A DNA stretch of 64,000 nt, taken from NCBI RefSeq assembly GCF_900130055.1, contig NZ_FQXU01000003.1, positions 213,627 to 277,626 on the forward strand, read 5' to 3'. The first letter of the stretch is position 1; each line of letters begins with the position of its first letter. The notes beneath the pieces were generated by a model. That model worked only from the letters and a program-made list of their open reading frames with translations. It was not told where the DNA came from and ran no database searches. The stretch is from Clostridium intestinale DSM 6191. GTDB taxonomy: Bacteria > Bacillota > Clostridia > Clostridiales > Clostridiaceae. The position numbers and the translations under genes are program-made. Shown in pieces: positions 36,181 to 44,974 of this stretch.

Positions 36181-37023
36181 ATGGCTATAAATTGGTTCCC
36201 AGGGCATATGGTAAAGACAAAAAGAGAAATAAAAGAAAATTTAAAACTTGTAGATGTAGTAGTTGAAATAAGAGATGCCAGAATACCTAGAGCTTCTGCC
36301 AATCCAGATATAGATGTTTTATGTAAAGATAAACCCAGATTAATAATACTTAATAAAAGTGATTTAACAGATGTTCAGTTAACTAAAAAATGGATTGAAT
36401 TTTTATCCAAAGGAAATACAAAAGCAATTGCCTTAAATTCTTTGAAAGGCGAAGGGATACGATCAATAAAACCTGCTTTAGATGAACTTCTAAAAGAAAA
36501 ACACGCTAGATTAAGAGCTAAGGGTTTGGTAAAAATTACTACAAGAGTAATGGTTGTTGGAATTCCTAACGTAGGAAAATCTACATTTATTAATAAAATG
36601 GCAAAAAATAATATAGCTAAAACAGGTGATAGACCAGGGGTAACAAAAAGTAAACAATGGATTAAAACATCTATTGGTGTAGAACTTATGGATACACCAG
36701 GAGTTTTATGGCCTAAATTTGAGGATGAAGAAGTTGCTTTAAATTTAGCTTTTACTGGAGCTATAAAAGATGAAATTATGGATATTGAAGAACTTGCGCT
36801 TAAATTAATAGAAAGACTTCAAACTAATTATCCTGAAAATCTAAAACTAAGATATAAGCTTGAGAATCTACAAGAAACTCCTCTAGAAAATATGGATATG
36901 ATAGCTAGAAAAAGAGGATGTATAATCTCAGGTGGAGAAATAAATTACAATAGAATTTCTGTAATATTATTAGATGAATTTAGAGGTGGAAAAATAGGTA
37001 ATATAACTTTAGAGTTACCTTAA
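36181..37023 (+). CDS. rbgA: Ribosome biogenesis GTPase RbgA (YlqF)
   Basis: RbgA is needed for a late step of 50S assembly. The 280-residue protein is a circularly permuted GTPase: NKSD (specificity motif) comes first, followed by P-loop GIPNVGKST and DTPGV. It starts MAINWFPGHMVKTKREI, the family's signature N-terminus. AAGGAGATGAT at 36167-36177 is the ribosome site. rbgA-rnhB linkage is conserved in Firmicutes. Confidence 0.97.
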   Translation: MAINWFPGHMVKTKREIKENLKLVDVVVEIRDARIPRASANPDIDVLCKDKPRLIILNKSDLTDVQLTKKWIEFLSKGNTKAIALNSLKGEGIRSIKPALDELLKEKHARLRAKGLVKITTRVMVVGIPNVGKSTFINKMAKNNIAKTGDRPGVTKSKQWIKTSIGVELMDTPGVLWPKFEDEEVALNLAFTGAIKDEIMDIEELALKLIERLQTNYPENLKLRYKLENLQETPLENMDMIARKRGCIISGGEINYNRISVILLDEFRGGKIGNITLELP

Positions 37024-37033
37024 AGGAGTAATG

Positions 37034-37852
37034 ATGTTTTTATTTAATGAAGATTTAGATAAACTTCCATATAAAAGTTTAAATGATTTATTAAAAGATA
37101 TATCAATTAAAGATTATTATAATAATGAAGAATTTAAGTTTCTTATGGAGGATCTTATAAAGGACAAAAGAAAAAATGTATCTTCTTTAGGAAGTAGACT
37201 TCTAAAAAGATGTGAAAACCACATATTGGAAATAAAAAGAGTACAAGGAATGTATTCTTTTGATAAAGGATTTGGAGATTATAAGTATGTTGCAGGAGTT
37301 GACGAGGTAGGAAGGGGTCCTTTAGCAGGTCCCATAGTATCTTGTGCTGTGATTTTAGATTTAAATGCATCTACTGAAGATTTATTATTAGAAATAAAAG
37401 ATTCTAAGCAGCTTTCACATGAAAAGAGAGTAGAGTTATCTGAAAAAATAAAGGAAAAAGCCCTTGCCTATTCAATAGCTTTATGTACAAATGAACAGAT
37501 AGATAATATAGGAATTGGTGTCTGCAACAATAAGATATTCATAGACGCTTGTGATAATCTTAAAATAAAGCCAGAATTAATATTATCAGATGGATATCCG
37601 ATTAAGGGAATAAAAGTAAAAAATCAAGCGGTTATAAAAGGGGATACAAAAAGTGCGTCAATAGCTTGTGCATCAATAATTGCTAAAGTGTATAGAGATA
37701 ATCTTATGGAAGAACACCATAAAAAATATCCTCTATATAATTTTGATGAAAATGCAGGTTATGGCACACCTAAACATGTTGAAGCAATTAAAACCCATGG
37801 TCCTTGTGATATACACAGAATGAGTTTCCTGAGAAATATATTAAATACTTAA
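37034..37852 (+). CDS. rnhB: Ribonuclease HII
   Basis: RNase HII cuts RNA in RNA-DNA hybrids, including single ribonucleotides in DNA. The 272-residue protein has an N-terminal extension (about 80 residues) before the catalytic VDEVGRGPLAGP, with acidic Asp90 and Glu91, and DSKQLS. ATG 37034 is preferred because AAGGAG (37023-37028) is only 2 bases from ATG 37031. It converges on yraN with no gap: its stop is at 37850-37852 and yraN's stop begins at 37853. Confidence 0.95.
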   Translation: MFLFNEDLDKLPYKSLNDLLKDISIKDYYNNEEFKFLMEDLIKDKRKNVSSLGSRLLKRCENHILEIKRVQGMYSFDKGFGDYKYVAGVDEVGRGPLAGPIVSCAVILDLNASTEDLLLEIKDSKQLSHEKRVELSEKIKEKALAYSIALCTNEQIDNIGIGVCNNKIFIDACDNLKIKPELILSDGYPIKGIKVKNQAVIKGDTKSASIACASIIAKVYRDNLMEEHHKKYPLYNFDENAGYGTPKHVEAIKTHGPCDIHRMSFLRNILNT

Positions 37853-38218
37853 TTAAAGTCTAAAAGCATCCTCATAATGTTGGATGTTTTTTTTATTTTC
37901 TTCTAGATTTAAGTCTATATTTATAATATCGTAACGAACATTTAGGTCGTATAAACTTTTAAGGTGAATATAGAACTTTGAGGATGATATAATTCTTTTA
38001 ACTTTTGTAGAATTTATGGATTCAATTCCAACGCCATAATTTAATGAATATCTACATTTTACCTCTATAAAAACAAGAAGTCCTCTATACATACAAATTA
38101 TATCTAATTCTCCCAGTCTACAGTTAAAATTTCTTTCTAATATTATATAGCCTTTCTTAATGAGAAATTCACAAGCTAAATCCTCACCGTAATTTCCTAA
38201 AGATTTTTTATTTATCAT
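37853..38218 (-). CDS. YraN family endonuclease-like protein (UPF0102)
   Basis: The 121-residue protein has the restriction-endonuclease-like fold motifs: GNYGEDLACEFL, GELDII (36-41) and FIEVKCR with Glu52 and Lys54. It belongs to the UPF0102 family, of uncertain function, usually found near rnhB and comM/dprA and suggested to act on DNA during transformation or repair. It lies on the minus strand and its last codons double as a terminator for the + strand unit. Confidence 0.9.
   Translation of the reverse strand: MINKKSLGNYGEDLACEFLIKKGYIILERNFNCRLGELDIICMYRGLLVFIEVKCRYSLNYGVGIESINSTKVKRIISSSKFYIHLKSLYDLNVRYDIINIDLNLEENKKNIQHYEDAFRL
37862..37894 (+). terminator. Terminator of rbgA-rnhB, embedded in yraN coding sequence
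   Basis: On the + strand, 37862-37871 pairs with 37882-37891 (10 bp, one G-U), loop of 10 nt, with an eight-base T-run 37887-37894. It lies wholly inside the last 14 codons of yraN, where the T-run encodes lysines on the other strand. Confidence 0.75.
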
Positions 38219-38242
38219 AATTTTATACCTCCTTTAAAATTA

Positions 38243-38272
38243 TTGACTAAAAAAATATTTTTAAGTTAATAA
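38243..38272 (+). promoter_or_regulatory. Candidate sigma-A promoter for comM-dprA-topA
   Basis: TTGACT at 38243-38248 is followed after 18 bases by TAATAA at 38267-38272, 40 bases before comM. The -10 match is weak. Confidence 0.4.
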
Positions 38273-38311
38273 TGTAGAAAAATATTAGTATTAAAGTTTA
38301 GAGGTGGTTTT

Positions 38312-39826
38312 ATGGCGGTAATTATAAATAGTGCCACAATAAATAATTTAAATGGTTTTGTTATAAAGGTAGAGGTAGAAATATTCAAAGGCTTGCCTTC
38401 TTTTACCATAGTAGGTTTAGCGGATCAATCTATAAAAGAATCTAAAGAAAGAATTAGGGCGGCTATTGTTAATTCAGGGTTTAAGTTTCCACTAGGAAGA
38501 ATAGTAATAAACCTAGCACCTGCTAACTTAAAGAAGATAGGTTCTTTATTAGACTTACCTATGAGCATAGGCATACTTATTTCAAGTGGACAAATTGAAG
38601 CAGAGCATGTGGAAGATTATTTAATAGCAGGGGAACTTAGCTTAAGTGGTGACATAAAAGAGATAAAGGGATTATTTCCTATATTAGAGGCAGGAATAGA
38701 TGGCGGATTTAATAAATTTATTATTCCAAGAGAAAACTCTTATCAAAGCAGTTTCTTCTACAAGGGAGATATATTTGATTTTGATGAATTAAAAGGTGTA
38801 ATAAATTATTTAACTTACAAAGATCAGCTTCCCTCTGAAAAAATACCCTTCAAAATTAATAAAGTCTCTTCAGAAGATTTAAGTGAGATAATAGGTCAGG
38901 AAAGTGTGCTTAGAGCAGCAGAAATTGCCGCAGCAGGTTTTCATAATATATCTTTTTATGGCCCTCCAGGAGCAGGAAAAACCTTAATAGCTAATAAAAT
39001 AGCTAATATTCTACCAGAAATGTCCTATGAAGAGGCGGCTGAAATATTCAAAATATATAGTACAACAGATATATCAGAAGAGATGTTTAAAAATGTGAGA
39101 AGACCATTTAGAAATCCTCACCATTCCTGTACTTCAGCAACACTTATAGGTGGAGGCATAGGGAAAGTTGGAGAAGTAACATTAGCTCATAATGGTGTTT
39201 TATTTTTAGATGAATTTTTGCAGTTTAATAAAGAGTGCATAAACCAACTGAGAGAACCTCTTGAAAATAGAGAAGTTCAAATAAGTAGACTAAATAACAA
39301 TGTTAAGCTTCCAGCTAATTTTATGTTAATAACCGCCTTTAATCCATGCCCCTGTGGTTGGAATTTAAGCTTTAGTAAGGATTGCATGTGTTCTGATTTA
39401 GAAAAAAAGAGATATTTAAGTAAGTTGTCTAAACCAATACTAGATAGAATAGATATATTTACTTATGTTCCTAGAGTTGATATAAGTAAGAGAAATATTA
39501 AAAATCAGAAGGCTTTAAGTAAAAAGATAATAAAAAATATAAAATCGGCTACGGAGATACAAACTATAAGATACCAAAATGAAAAAGTTAAACATAATGC
39601 TAATGTAAAAAGTAAGGATATAATGAGACTTTTTAATGTTGATAATGAGGCTTTAGATAAATTAGAAGCAATATATGATAAATTTAATTTATCAATGAGG
39701 GGATATTATAAAATACTTAAAATATCAAGAACTATAGCAGACTTAAGTGGAGAAGAAGCATTAAAAGCTAGTCATATATATGAGGCTTTAAGCTATAGAA
39801 AATTTATAGATGGTGAGGTGATATAA
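38312..39826 (+). CDS. comM: YifB family magnesium chelatase-like AAA+ ATPase (ComM)
   Basis: The 504-residue protein has an N-terminal Lon-type fold domain (GLPSFTIVGLADQSIKESKERIRAA), Walker A GPPGAGKT (217-224), Walker B LFLDEF, and NPHHSCTSATLIGGG, typical of the family. ComM of other bacteria is a hexameric helicase that promotes branch migration during natural transformation. Adjacent dprA supports a role with incoming DNA. AGAGGTGG at 38300-38307 is the ribosome site; its stop is 2 bases before dprA. Confidence 0.93.
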   Translation: MAVIINSATINNLNGFVIKVEVEIFKGLPSFTIVGLADQSIKESKERIRAAIVNSGFKFPLGRIVINLAPANLKKIGSLLDLPMSIGILISSGQIEAEHVEDYLIAGELSLSGDIKEIKGLFPILEAGIDGGFNKFIIPRENSYQSSFFYKGDIFDFDELKGVINYLTYKDQLPSEKIPFKINKVSSEDLSEIIGQESVLRAAEIAAAGFHNISFYGPPGAGKTLIANKIANILPEMSYEEAAEIFKIYSTTDISEEMFKNVRRPFRNPHHSCTSATLIGGGIGKVGEVTLAHNGVLFLDEFLQFNKECINQLREPLENREVQISRLNNNVKLPANFMLITAFNPCPCGWNLSFSKDCMCSDLEKKRYLSKLSKPILDRIDIFTYVPRVDISKRNIKNQKALSKKIIKNIKSATEIQTIRYQNEKVKHNANVKSKDIMRLFNVDNEALDKLEAIYDKFNLSMRGYYKILKISRTIADLSGEEALKASHIYEALSYRKFIDGEVI

Positions 39827-39828
39827 AT

Positions 39829-40896
39829 ATGAAAAGAGAAGAAATGTTTTATAAAATCTGGATGGCTATCTCAAATGTGCCTGAGAGTTGCAAAAGATTT
39901 TTAAAAGACAGATATAATAATGAAGAGGAAATCTATAATCTTTATAAAATATCTAAATCAAATTATATAAAAGAAGATTATTCTGACAGAATAAAAAGAG
40001 TCAATGATGAAGAAGTTGAAAAACTATTAGATATTATGCACAAGAATAATATTGGTGCTGTATTTTATAGAGATGAAGATTATATGGATGAATTATATCA
40101 TGTTTATGAGCCTCCATATGTACTTTTTTATAAAGGGGATATCTCTAAAATTAAGTCTCATAAGAAAGTATCTATAGTTGGTTCAAGAAAGGCCACTTTG
40201 CAAGGAACTCAGTTAACAGAACATATATCAAAAGAGTTAGTTGAAAATGGAGTCATGGTAATAAGCGGGGGAGCGTATGGAATAGATACAGCAGCACATA
40301 GAGGGGCTTTAAGAGGTAATGGTGTTACATGTGCAGTACTTGGATGTGGTATAAATGTAGTCTATCCAAAATCAAACTACAAATTATATAATGATATTAT
40401 AAAAAATGGAGTAATTATATCAGAGTTTTTACCATATGAAAAACCTGCTTCTTATAATTTTCCAAGAAGAAATAGAATAATTGCTGCATTATGTGAAATA
40501 TTAATTGTTACAGAAGCGGCTGAAAGAAGTGGAAGCTTAATAACTACTGGATACGCTTTAGATCTTGGAAAAACAATATTTGTATCTCCAGGAAACCCTA
40601 TAAACCCTCAGGCTAAAGGTTCAAATAGACTAATAATAGATGGAGCTAATCCATTATATGAAGTACAAGATGTCTTAAAGGAGCTAAATATAACATCAAA
40701 AGATCCTTCAAGTAAGAATTTTTCGGGTGAAAAAGGGGTAGTACTAAAAGAAATAGGAGTGAATCCAATACATATTAATGATTTAATTAGAAGATGTAAT
40801 ATTGACATTTCTCTAATTTATGGTATATTATTTGAATTGCAACTTGAAAATGAAATTATTAGTTTATCAGGAAACTATTATGCAAGGATTAGTTGA
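39829..40896 (+). CDS. dprA: DNA processing protein DprA
   Basis: DprA loads RecA onto incoming single-stranded DNA. The 355-residue protein has an N-terminal helical region, the Rossmann core with SIVGSRKAT, SGGAYGIDTAAHRGAL and FPRRNRIIAAL, and a C-terminal winged helix (about 300-350). Such genes are present even in clostridia not known to be competent. GAGGTGAT at 39815-39822, within the end of comM, is the ribosome site. Confidence 0.96.
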   Translation: MKREEMFYKIWMAISNVPESCKRFLKDRYNNEEEIYNLYKISKSNYIKEDYSDRIKRVNDEEVEKLLDIMHKNNIGAVFYRDEDYMDELYHVYEPPYVLFYKGDISKIKSHKKVSIVGSRKATLQGTQLTEHISKELVENGVMVISGGAYGIDTAAHRGALRGNGVTCAVLGCGINVVYPKSNYKLYNDIIKNGVIISEFLPYEKPASYNFPRRNRIIAALCEILIVTEAAERSGSLITTGYALDLGKTIFVSPGNPINPQAKGSNRLIIDGANPLYEVQDVLKELNITSKDPSSKNFSGEKGVVLKEIGVNPIHINDLIRRCNIDISLIYGILFELQLENEIISLSGNYYARIS

Positions 40897-40903
40897 TTTA
40901 TAA

Positions 40904-40935
40904 GGGGGTGAAGACTCCTAATTTAGGAGTGAGAA
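40904..40935 (+). promoter_or_regulatory. Hairpin between two ribosome sites before topA
   Basis: GGGGGTG at 40904-40910 is followed by a 7-bp hairpin (40914-40920 with 40924-40930, loop ATT) and then ATG 40936. The right arm contains AGGAG (40925-40929 region), itself a well-spaced ribosome site. Folding hides AGGAG but brings GGGGGTG to about 8 unpaired bases from ATG. The layout resembles that before khpA. Confidence 0.5.
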
Positions 40936-43026
40936 ATGGGACAAAATTTAGTAATAGTTGAGTCGCCAGCTAAAGCCAAAACCATAGGAAAGTATTTGGG
41001 AAAAAATTATATCGTTGAAGCATCAATGGGACATTTACGTGACTTACCAAAGAGTCAATTAGGAGTTGATGTAGATAATGAATTTTCTCCTAAGTATATA
41101 ACAATAAGAGGTAAAGGTGATCTTTTAGATAAATTAAAGAAGTTAGCCAAAAAAAGTGATAAAGTATATTTGGCAACTGACCCTGATAGGGAAGGTGAAG
41201 CTATTTCTTGGCATTTAGCTCACATATTAAAGATACCTACTACTGAAAAATGTAGAATTGAGTTTAATGAGATAACAAAAGAAGCTGTTAAAGGCTCAAT
41301 AAAGAAATCAAGAGAAATAAATCAAAATTTAGTAGATGCTCAACAAGCAAGAAGAATTTTAGATAGACTTGTGGGATATGAAATAAGCCCTATACTTTGG
41401 AAGAATATTAAATGGGGTTTAAGTGCAGGAAGGGTTCAGTCTGCTGCACTAAAATTAATTTGTGATAGAGAAGAAGAGATAAAAGCATTTGTACCTAAAG
41501 AATATTGGACAGTAGAATGTAAATTAATAAAAGATAAAAAGAAGTTTCCTGTAAATCTTGTTCAATATAAAAATAAGAAATTAGAAATAAATACTGAAGA
41601 TGAAGCTGACAAGGTAATTAAAGATTTAAAATCTGGAAATTATGTTGTAAAGGATGTTAAAAAAGCAGATAAACAAAAAAATCCACTACCGCCTTTTACA
41701 ACTTCCACTTTGCAACAAGATGCCAATAAAAAATTAAACTATATGACAAAGAAAACTATGATGATAGCTCAGCAACTTTATGAAGGAGTTGAGATAAAGG
41801 GTCATGGAACTATAGGTTTAATTACCTATATGAGAACAGATTCTGTTAGAATATCAAGTGAAGCTCAGGAAAAAGCTTTAGATTTTATAAAAGGAGCTTA
41901 CGGAGAAAAATATACTCCAGATAAACCTAGAGTGTATAAAGGTAAAAAGAATATCCAAGATGCTCATGAAGCTATAAGACCAACATATATAGAGATTACT
42001 CCTGAAATAGCTAAAGAAAATCTTACAAATGATGCCTATAAACTTTATAGTTTAATATGGAAGAGATTTGTAGCAAGCCAAATGAGTTCTTGTTTATTAA
42101 ATACCAATACCATAACTATAACTAATGGTGATTATAAATTAAGAGCAACAGGCTCAATAGTTAAGTTTGAAGGATTTATGAAGATATATGAGTATAGTAC
42201 AGAAGAAGAAAATCAAGATGTATTACTTCCAGAGTTAGAGAAGGATGAGGTTTTAGAGGAAGATTCATTAACCCCAAAACAGCATTTTACTCAACCTCCT
42301 AGTAGATATACTGAAGCATCTTTTGTTAAATTACTAGAGGAAAAGGGTATAGGAAGACCAAGTACCTATGTTCCAACTATATCAACCTTAACTAGTAGCA
42401 GAAACTATGTTGTAAGAGATAAAAAACAATTAGTGCCTACGGAATTAGGTTTTATTGTTAATAATATAATGTCTGAATATTTTAAAGAAATAGTTGATAC
42501 AGATTTTACAGCTGAAATGGAACTTAAGCTAGATTCTGTAGAAGAGGGAACAGAAAACTGGACTAAGATTGTTGGTGAGTTTTTTACTCCATTAAAGACA
42601 TCGCTTGAGAAAGCAGAAAGTGAAATGTCTAAAATAGTTTTAGAAGATAAGGTGTCTGATGTACCATGTGATAAATGTGGAAGAATGATGGTTATTAAGC
42701 ATGGTAGGTTTGGTGACTTTTTAGCTTGTCCTGGTTATCCAGAGTGTCAAAATACAAAACCTATAGTACATGAAGTTGATGCACCGTGCCCTAAATGTGG
42801 GGGGAAGGTATTACTTAAAAGAAGTAAAAAGGGTAATAAATTCTATGGCTGTTCTAACTACCCAGAATGCGATTTTGTAAGTTGGCATGAACCAGCTAAA
42901 GAGAAGTGTGATAAATGTGGTTCATTTATGGTATATAGATTCTCAAAAGCTAAAGGTAAATACTTGGAATGTACTAATGGAGAATGTAAAAATAAAGTTC
43001 CTATAAAGAGTGAAGAAAAAGAATGA
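40936..43026 (+). CDS. topA: DNA topoisomerase I
   Basis: TopA relaxes negative supercoils. The 696-residue enzyme has the TOPRIM domain (VESPAKAKTIGKYLG at the start; DPDREGEA with Asp82 and Asp84), and catalytic Tyr298 in TYMRTDS. Three C-terminal four-cysteine zinc modules start at about 578, 617 and 660. It follows dprA by 39 bases, as in many Firmicutes. The trmFO, xerC and hslVU genes that separate topA from codY in B. subtilis are absent. Confidence 0.97.
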   Translation: MGQNLVIVESPAKAKTIGKYLGKNYIVEASMGHLRDLPKSQLGVDVDNEFSPKYITIRGKGDLLDKLKKLAKKSDKVYLATDPDREGEAISWHLAHILKIPTTEKCRIEFNEITKEAVKGSIKKSREINQNLVDAQQARRILDRLVGYEISPILWKNIKWGLSAGRVQSAALKLICDREEEIKAFVPKEYWTVECKLIKDKKKFPVNLVQYKNKKLEINTEDEADKVIKDLKSGNYVVKDVKKADKQKNPLPPFTTSTLQQDANKKLNYMTKKTMMIAQQLYEGVEIKGHGTIGLITYMRTDSVRISSEAQEKALDFIKGAYGEKYTPDKPRVYKGKKNIQDAHEAIRPTYIEITPEIAKENLTNDAYKLYSLIWKRFVASQMSSCLLNTNTITITNGDYKLRATGSIVKFEGFMKIYEYSTEEENQDVLLPELEKDEVLEEDSLTPKQHFTQPPSRYTEASFVKLLEEKGIGRPSTYVPTISTLTSSRNYVVRDKKQLVPTELGFIVNNIMSEYFKEIVDTDFTAEMELKLDSVEEGTENWTKIVGEFFTPLKTSLEKAESEMSKIVLEDKVSDVPCDKCGRMMVIKHGRFGDFLACPGYPECQNTKPIVHEVDAPCPKCGGKVLLKRSKKGNKFYGCSNYPECDFVSWHEPAKEKCDKCGSFMVYRFSKAKGKYLECTNGECKNKVPIKSEEKE

Positions 43027-43050
43027 TTTGTCGAAAATAGAAAAAGGGTG

Positions 43051-43079
43051 TTGAAAATAAAAAAATCCTATGATATATT
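43051..43079 (+). promoter_or_regulatory. Sigma-A promoter of codY
   Basis: TTGAAA at 43051-43056 is followed after 17 bases by TATATT at 43074-43079 with an extended -10 TGA. It leaves a leader of about 110 nt before codY. Confidence 0.55.
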
Positions 43080-43099
43080 AATTGATGTAGAACTTTTTT

Positions 43100-43134
43100 A
43101 AAAATTTTAAAAATTTTAAAAATTCAAAAATTTT
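43100..43134. repeat. Phased A/T tract repeat before codY
   Basis: AAAAATTTT occurs at 43100-43108, 43109-43117 and 43126-43134, with AAAAATTC at 43118-43125 between. The spacing of 9, 9 and 8 bases is near the helical repeat, so the DNA may be curved. It lies in the codY leader. I could not match it to the CodY box. Confidence 0.75.
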
Positions 43135-43195
43135 AGAATATTTTATGGTTAAATGAATTATGGATAATGAATATGGATACATGAGGAGGAGTTTT

Positions 43196-43972
43196 ATGTC
43201 TACACTACTTTCTAAGACAAGAAAACTTAATAAGATTTTACAAAAATCAGGTACTGAACCAGTAGCATTTGAAGACATATGTGAGTTATTAAGTGACGTT
43301 TTAGAATGCAATGTTTATATTGTTAGCAGAAGAGGAAAAATGTTAGGACATACATTCGCTAGTGGATTTGAATGCGAAATAATGAAAAAGAAGGTTCTTG
43401 AGGATAAAAAATTCCCAGAAGAATACAACAATAAACTACTAAATGTACAAGAATCACTTTCAAATCTTTATAATAGAGGAACTTGCGTTTTTGAAGGTGA
43501 AATTAAATGCGATATGGATAACAAAATATCTACTATAGTGCCTATAATAGGCAATAGAGAAAGATTAGGAACTTTATTACTAGCTAGATTTGGTAAGCCA
43601 TTTACTGATGATGACTTAGTTTTAGCAGAATATTCTGCTACGATTGTAGGAATTGAAATGTTAAGAGGTAAGCAAGTTGAATTAGAAGCAGAGGCTAGAA
43701 AAAAAGCTGTGGTTCAACTTGCAATTGGTACCCTTTCTTATTCAGAATTAGAAGCTGTAGAACACATCTTTGACGAATTAAAAGGTAGTGAAGGACTTCT
43801 AGTTGCATCGAAAATTGCGGACAAGGTTGGTATAACAAGATCTGTTATAGTAAATGCATTAAGAAAATTTGAAAGTGCAGGGGTAATAGAGTCAAGGTCT
43901 TTAGGTATGAAGGGAACTCATATTAAGATTTTAAATGACAAGCTATTAGACGAATTAAAGAAGATAAAATAG
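43196..43972 (+). CDS. codY: GTP-sensing global transcription repressor CodY
   Basis: CodY binds branched-chain amino acids and GTP and represses starvation, metabolic and, in some clostridia, toxin genes. The 258-residue protein has an N-terminal GAF domain (about 1-155) and a C-terminal winged helix with [26 protein letters not shown], the nearly invariant recognition helix. ATG 43196 follows GAGGAGGAG at 43183-43191; upstream in-frame ATGs at 43160 and 43181 precede that site. Confidence 0.97.
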   Translation: MSTLLSKTRKLNKILQKSGTEPVAFEDICELLSDVLECNVYIVSRRGKMLGHTFASGFECEIMKKKVLEDKKFPEEYNNKLLNVQESLSNLYNRGTCVFEGEIKCDMDNKISTIVPIIGNRERLGTLLLARFGKPFTDDDLVLAEYSATIVGIEMLRGKQVELEAEARKKAVVQLAIGTLSYSELEAVEHIFDELKGSEGLLVASKIADKVGITRSVIVNALRKFESAGVIESRSLGMKGTHIKILNDKLLDELKKIK

Positions 43973-43974
43973 AT

Positions 43975-44000
43975 AAAAAGAAGGCTTTTGCCTTCTTTTT
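43975..44000 (+). terminator. Terminator after codY
   Basis: A perfect 11-bp stem (43975-43985 with 43990-44000) with loop TTTT; A-rich and T-rich ends make it strong and possibly bidirectional. Confidence 0.85.
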
Positions 44001-44063
44001 ATGTTTTAAAAGTAAAATTATGATTATTTTATTAAAAAATATGTAAATAATTAAAAAAGTATA

Positions 44064-44092
44064 TTGAATGATAAAAAACACTGTGATATACT
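44064..44092 (+). promoter_or_regulatory. Sigma-A promoter of rpsB-tsf
   Basis: TTGAAT at 44064-44069 is followed after 17 bases by TATACT at 44087-44092 with an extended -10 TGA. Transcription would begin near 44099, giving a leader of about 105 nt. Confidence 0.65.
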
Positions 44093-44113
44093 ATCAGAGG
44101 TAAGAAATACACA

Positions 44114-44176
44114 CATTATCTTATTTGTAGAGTGGTGCCTTTATAAAAGGAAGATCTACAATGGATGAAGATAATG
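44114..44176 (+). ncRNA. Structured leader of rpsB
   Basis: Three nested helices: 44114-44122 with 44168-44176 (9 bp), 44126-44131 with 44155-44160 (6 bp) and 44138-44142 with 44146-44150 (5 bp, loop ATA). Internal loops GTGGTG and AAGA separate the inner two. A long closed leader before rpsB suggests feedback by S2, known for rpsB in other bacteria. The specific motif here is not one I can name. Confidence 0.55.
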
Positions 44177-44204
44177 GAGGGCTTAACCATAAGGAGGTAA
44201 CAAA

Positions 44205-44906
44205 ATGTCAGTAATTTCTATGAAACAATTATTAGAAGCAGGTGTTCATTTCGGACATCAAACAAGAAGATGGAACCCTAAGATGGCTCCATATATATTC
44301 ACAGAAAGAAATGGAATATATATAATAGATCTTCAAAAAACAGTTAAAAAGGTTGAAGAGGCTTATCAGTTTGTTAAAAGCGTTTCTGAAGAAGGAAAAG
44401 ATATTCTTTTCGTTGGTACTAAGAAACAAGCTCAAGAAGCTATACAAGAAGAAGCTGTTAGATCAAACATGCACTTCGTTAACAATAGATGGTTAGGTGG
44501 AATGCTAACTAACTTCAACACAATCAAAACTAGAATAGCAAGATTAACAGAATTAGAAAAAATGGAAGAAGAAGGAATATTTGAAGTTCTTCCTAAAAAA
44601 GAAGTTACAAACCTAAAGAATGAAAAAGAAAAATTAGTTAAAAATTTAGGTGGAATAAGAAACTTAAATGTTAGCAACGTAGGTGCTATGTTTGTTGTAG
44701 ACCCAAGAAAAGAAAAAAATGCTATATCTGAAGCTAAAATTCTTGGTATTCCAGTTGTAGCTATTGTTGACACAAACTGTGATCCAGATGAAGTTGACTA
44801 TGTAATTCCTGGTAATGATGATGCTATAAGAGCGGTTAAATTAATAACTGCTAGACTTTCAGATGCAATAATTGAATCAAGACAAGGTGAACAAGTAACT
44901 GAATAA
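44205..44906 (+). CDS. rpsB: 30S ribosomal protein S2
   Basis: The 233-residue protein begins [27 protein letters not shown], the S2 signature, and has [14 protein letters not shown] and [20 protein letters not shown] at 44191-44198 is the ribosome site. rpsB-tsf-pyrH-frr is a near-universal bacterial order. The promoter and structured leader in front suggest growth-linked, self-regulated expression. Confidence 0.98.
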   Translation: MSVISMKQLLEAGVHFGHQTRRWNPKMAPYIFTERNGIYIIDLQKTVKKVEEAYQFVKSVSEEGKDILFVGTKKQAQEAIQEEAVRSNMHFVNNRWLGGMLTNFNTIKTRIARLTELEKMEEEGIFEVLPKKEVTNLKNEKEKLVKNLGGIRNLNVSNVGAMFVVDPRKEKNAISEAKILGIPVVAIVDTNCDPDEVDYVIPGNDDAIRAVKLITARLSDAIIESRQGEQVTE

Positions 44907-44917
44907 TTTTAGTAAAG

Positions 44918-44946
44918 GGTAGGTGGATATATTCCATTTACCTTTT
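44918..44946 (+). terminator. Attenuator-like hairpin between rpsB and tsf
   Basis: A 10-bp stem (44918-44927 with 44933-44942, two G-U pairs) with loop TATAT is followed by only four T residues. It may set the S2 to EF-Ts ratio by partial termination, or stabilise the rpsB message end. Confidence 0.5.
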
Positions 44947-44974
44947 ACCTTAATGATATTAAGGAGGAATAATA

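Noticed and set aside
43094-43150. CodY box (AATTTTCWGAAAATT) in front of codY
   Set aside because: AATTTT words occur, but the central CWG and the right half are not matched; A/T richness alone explains the resemblance.
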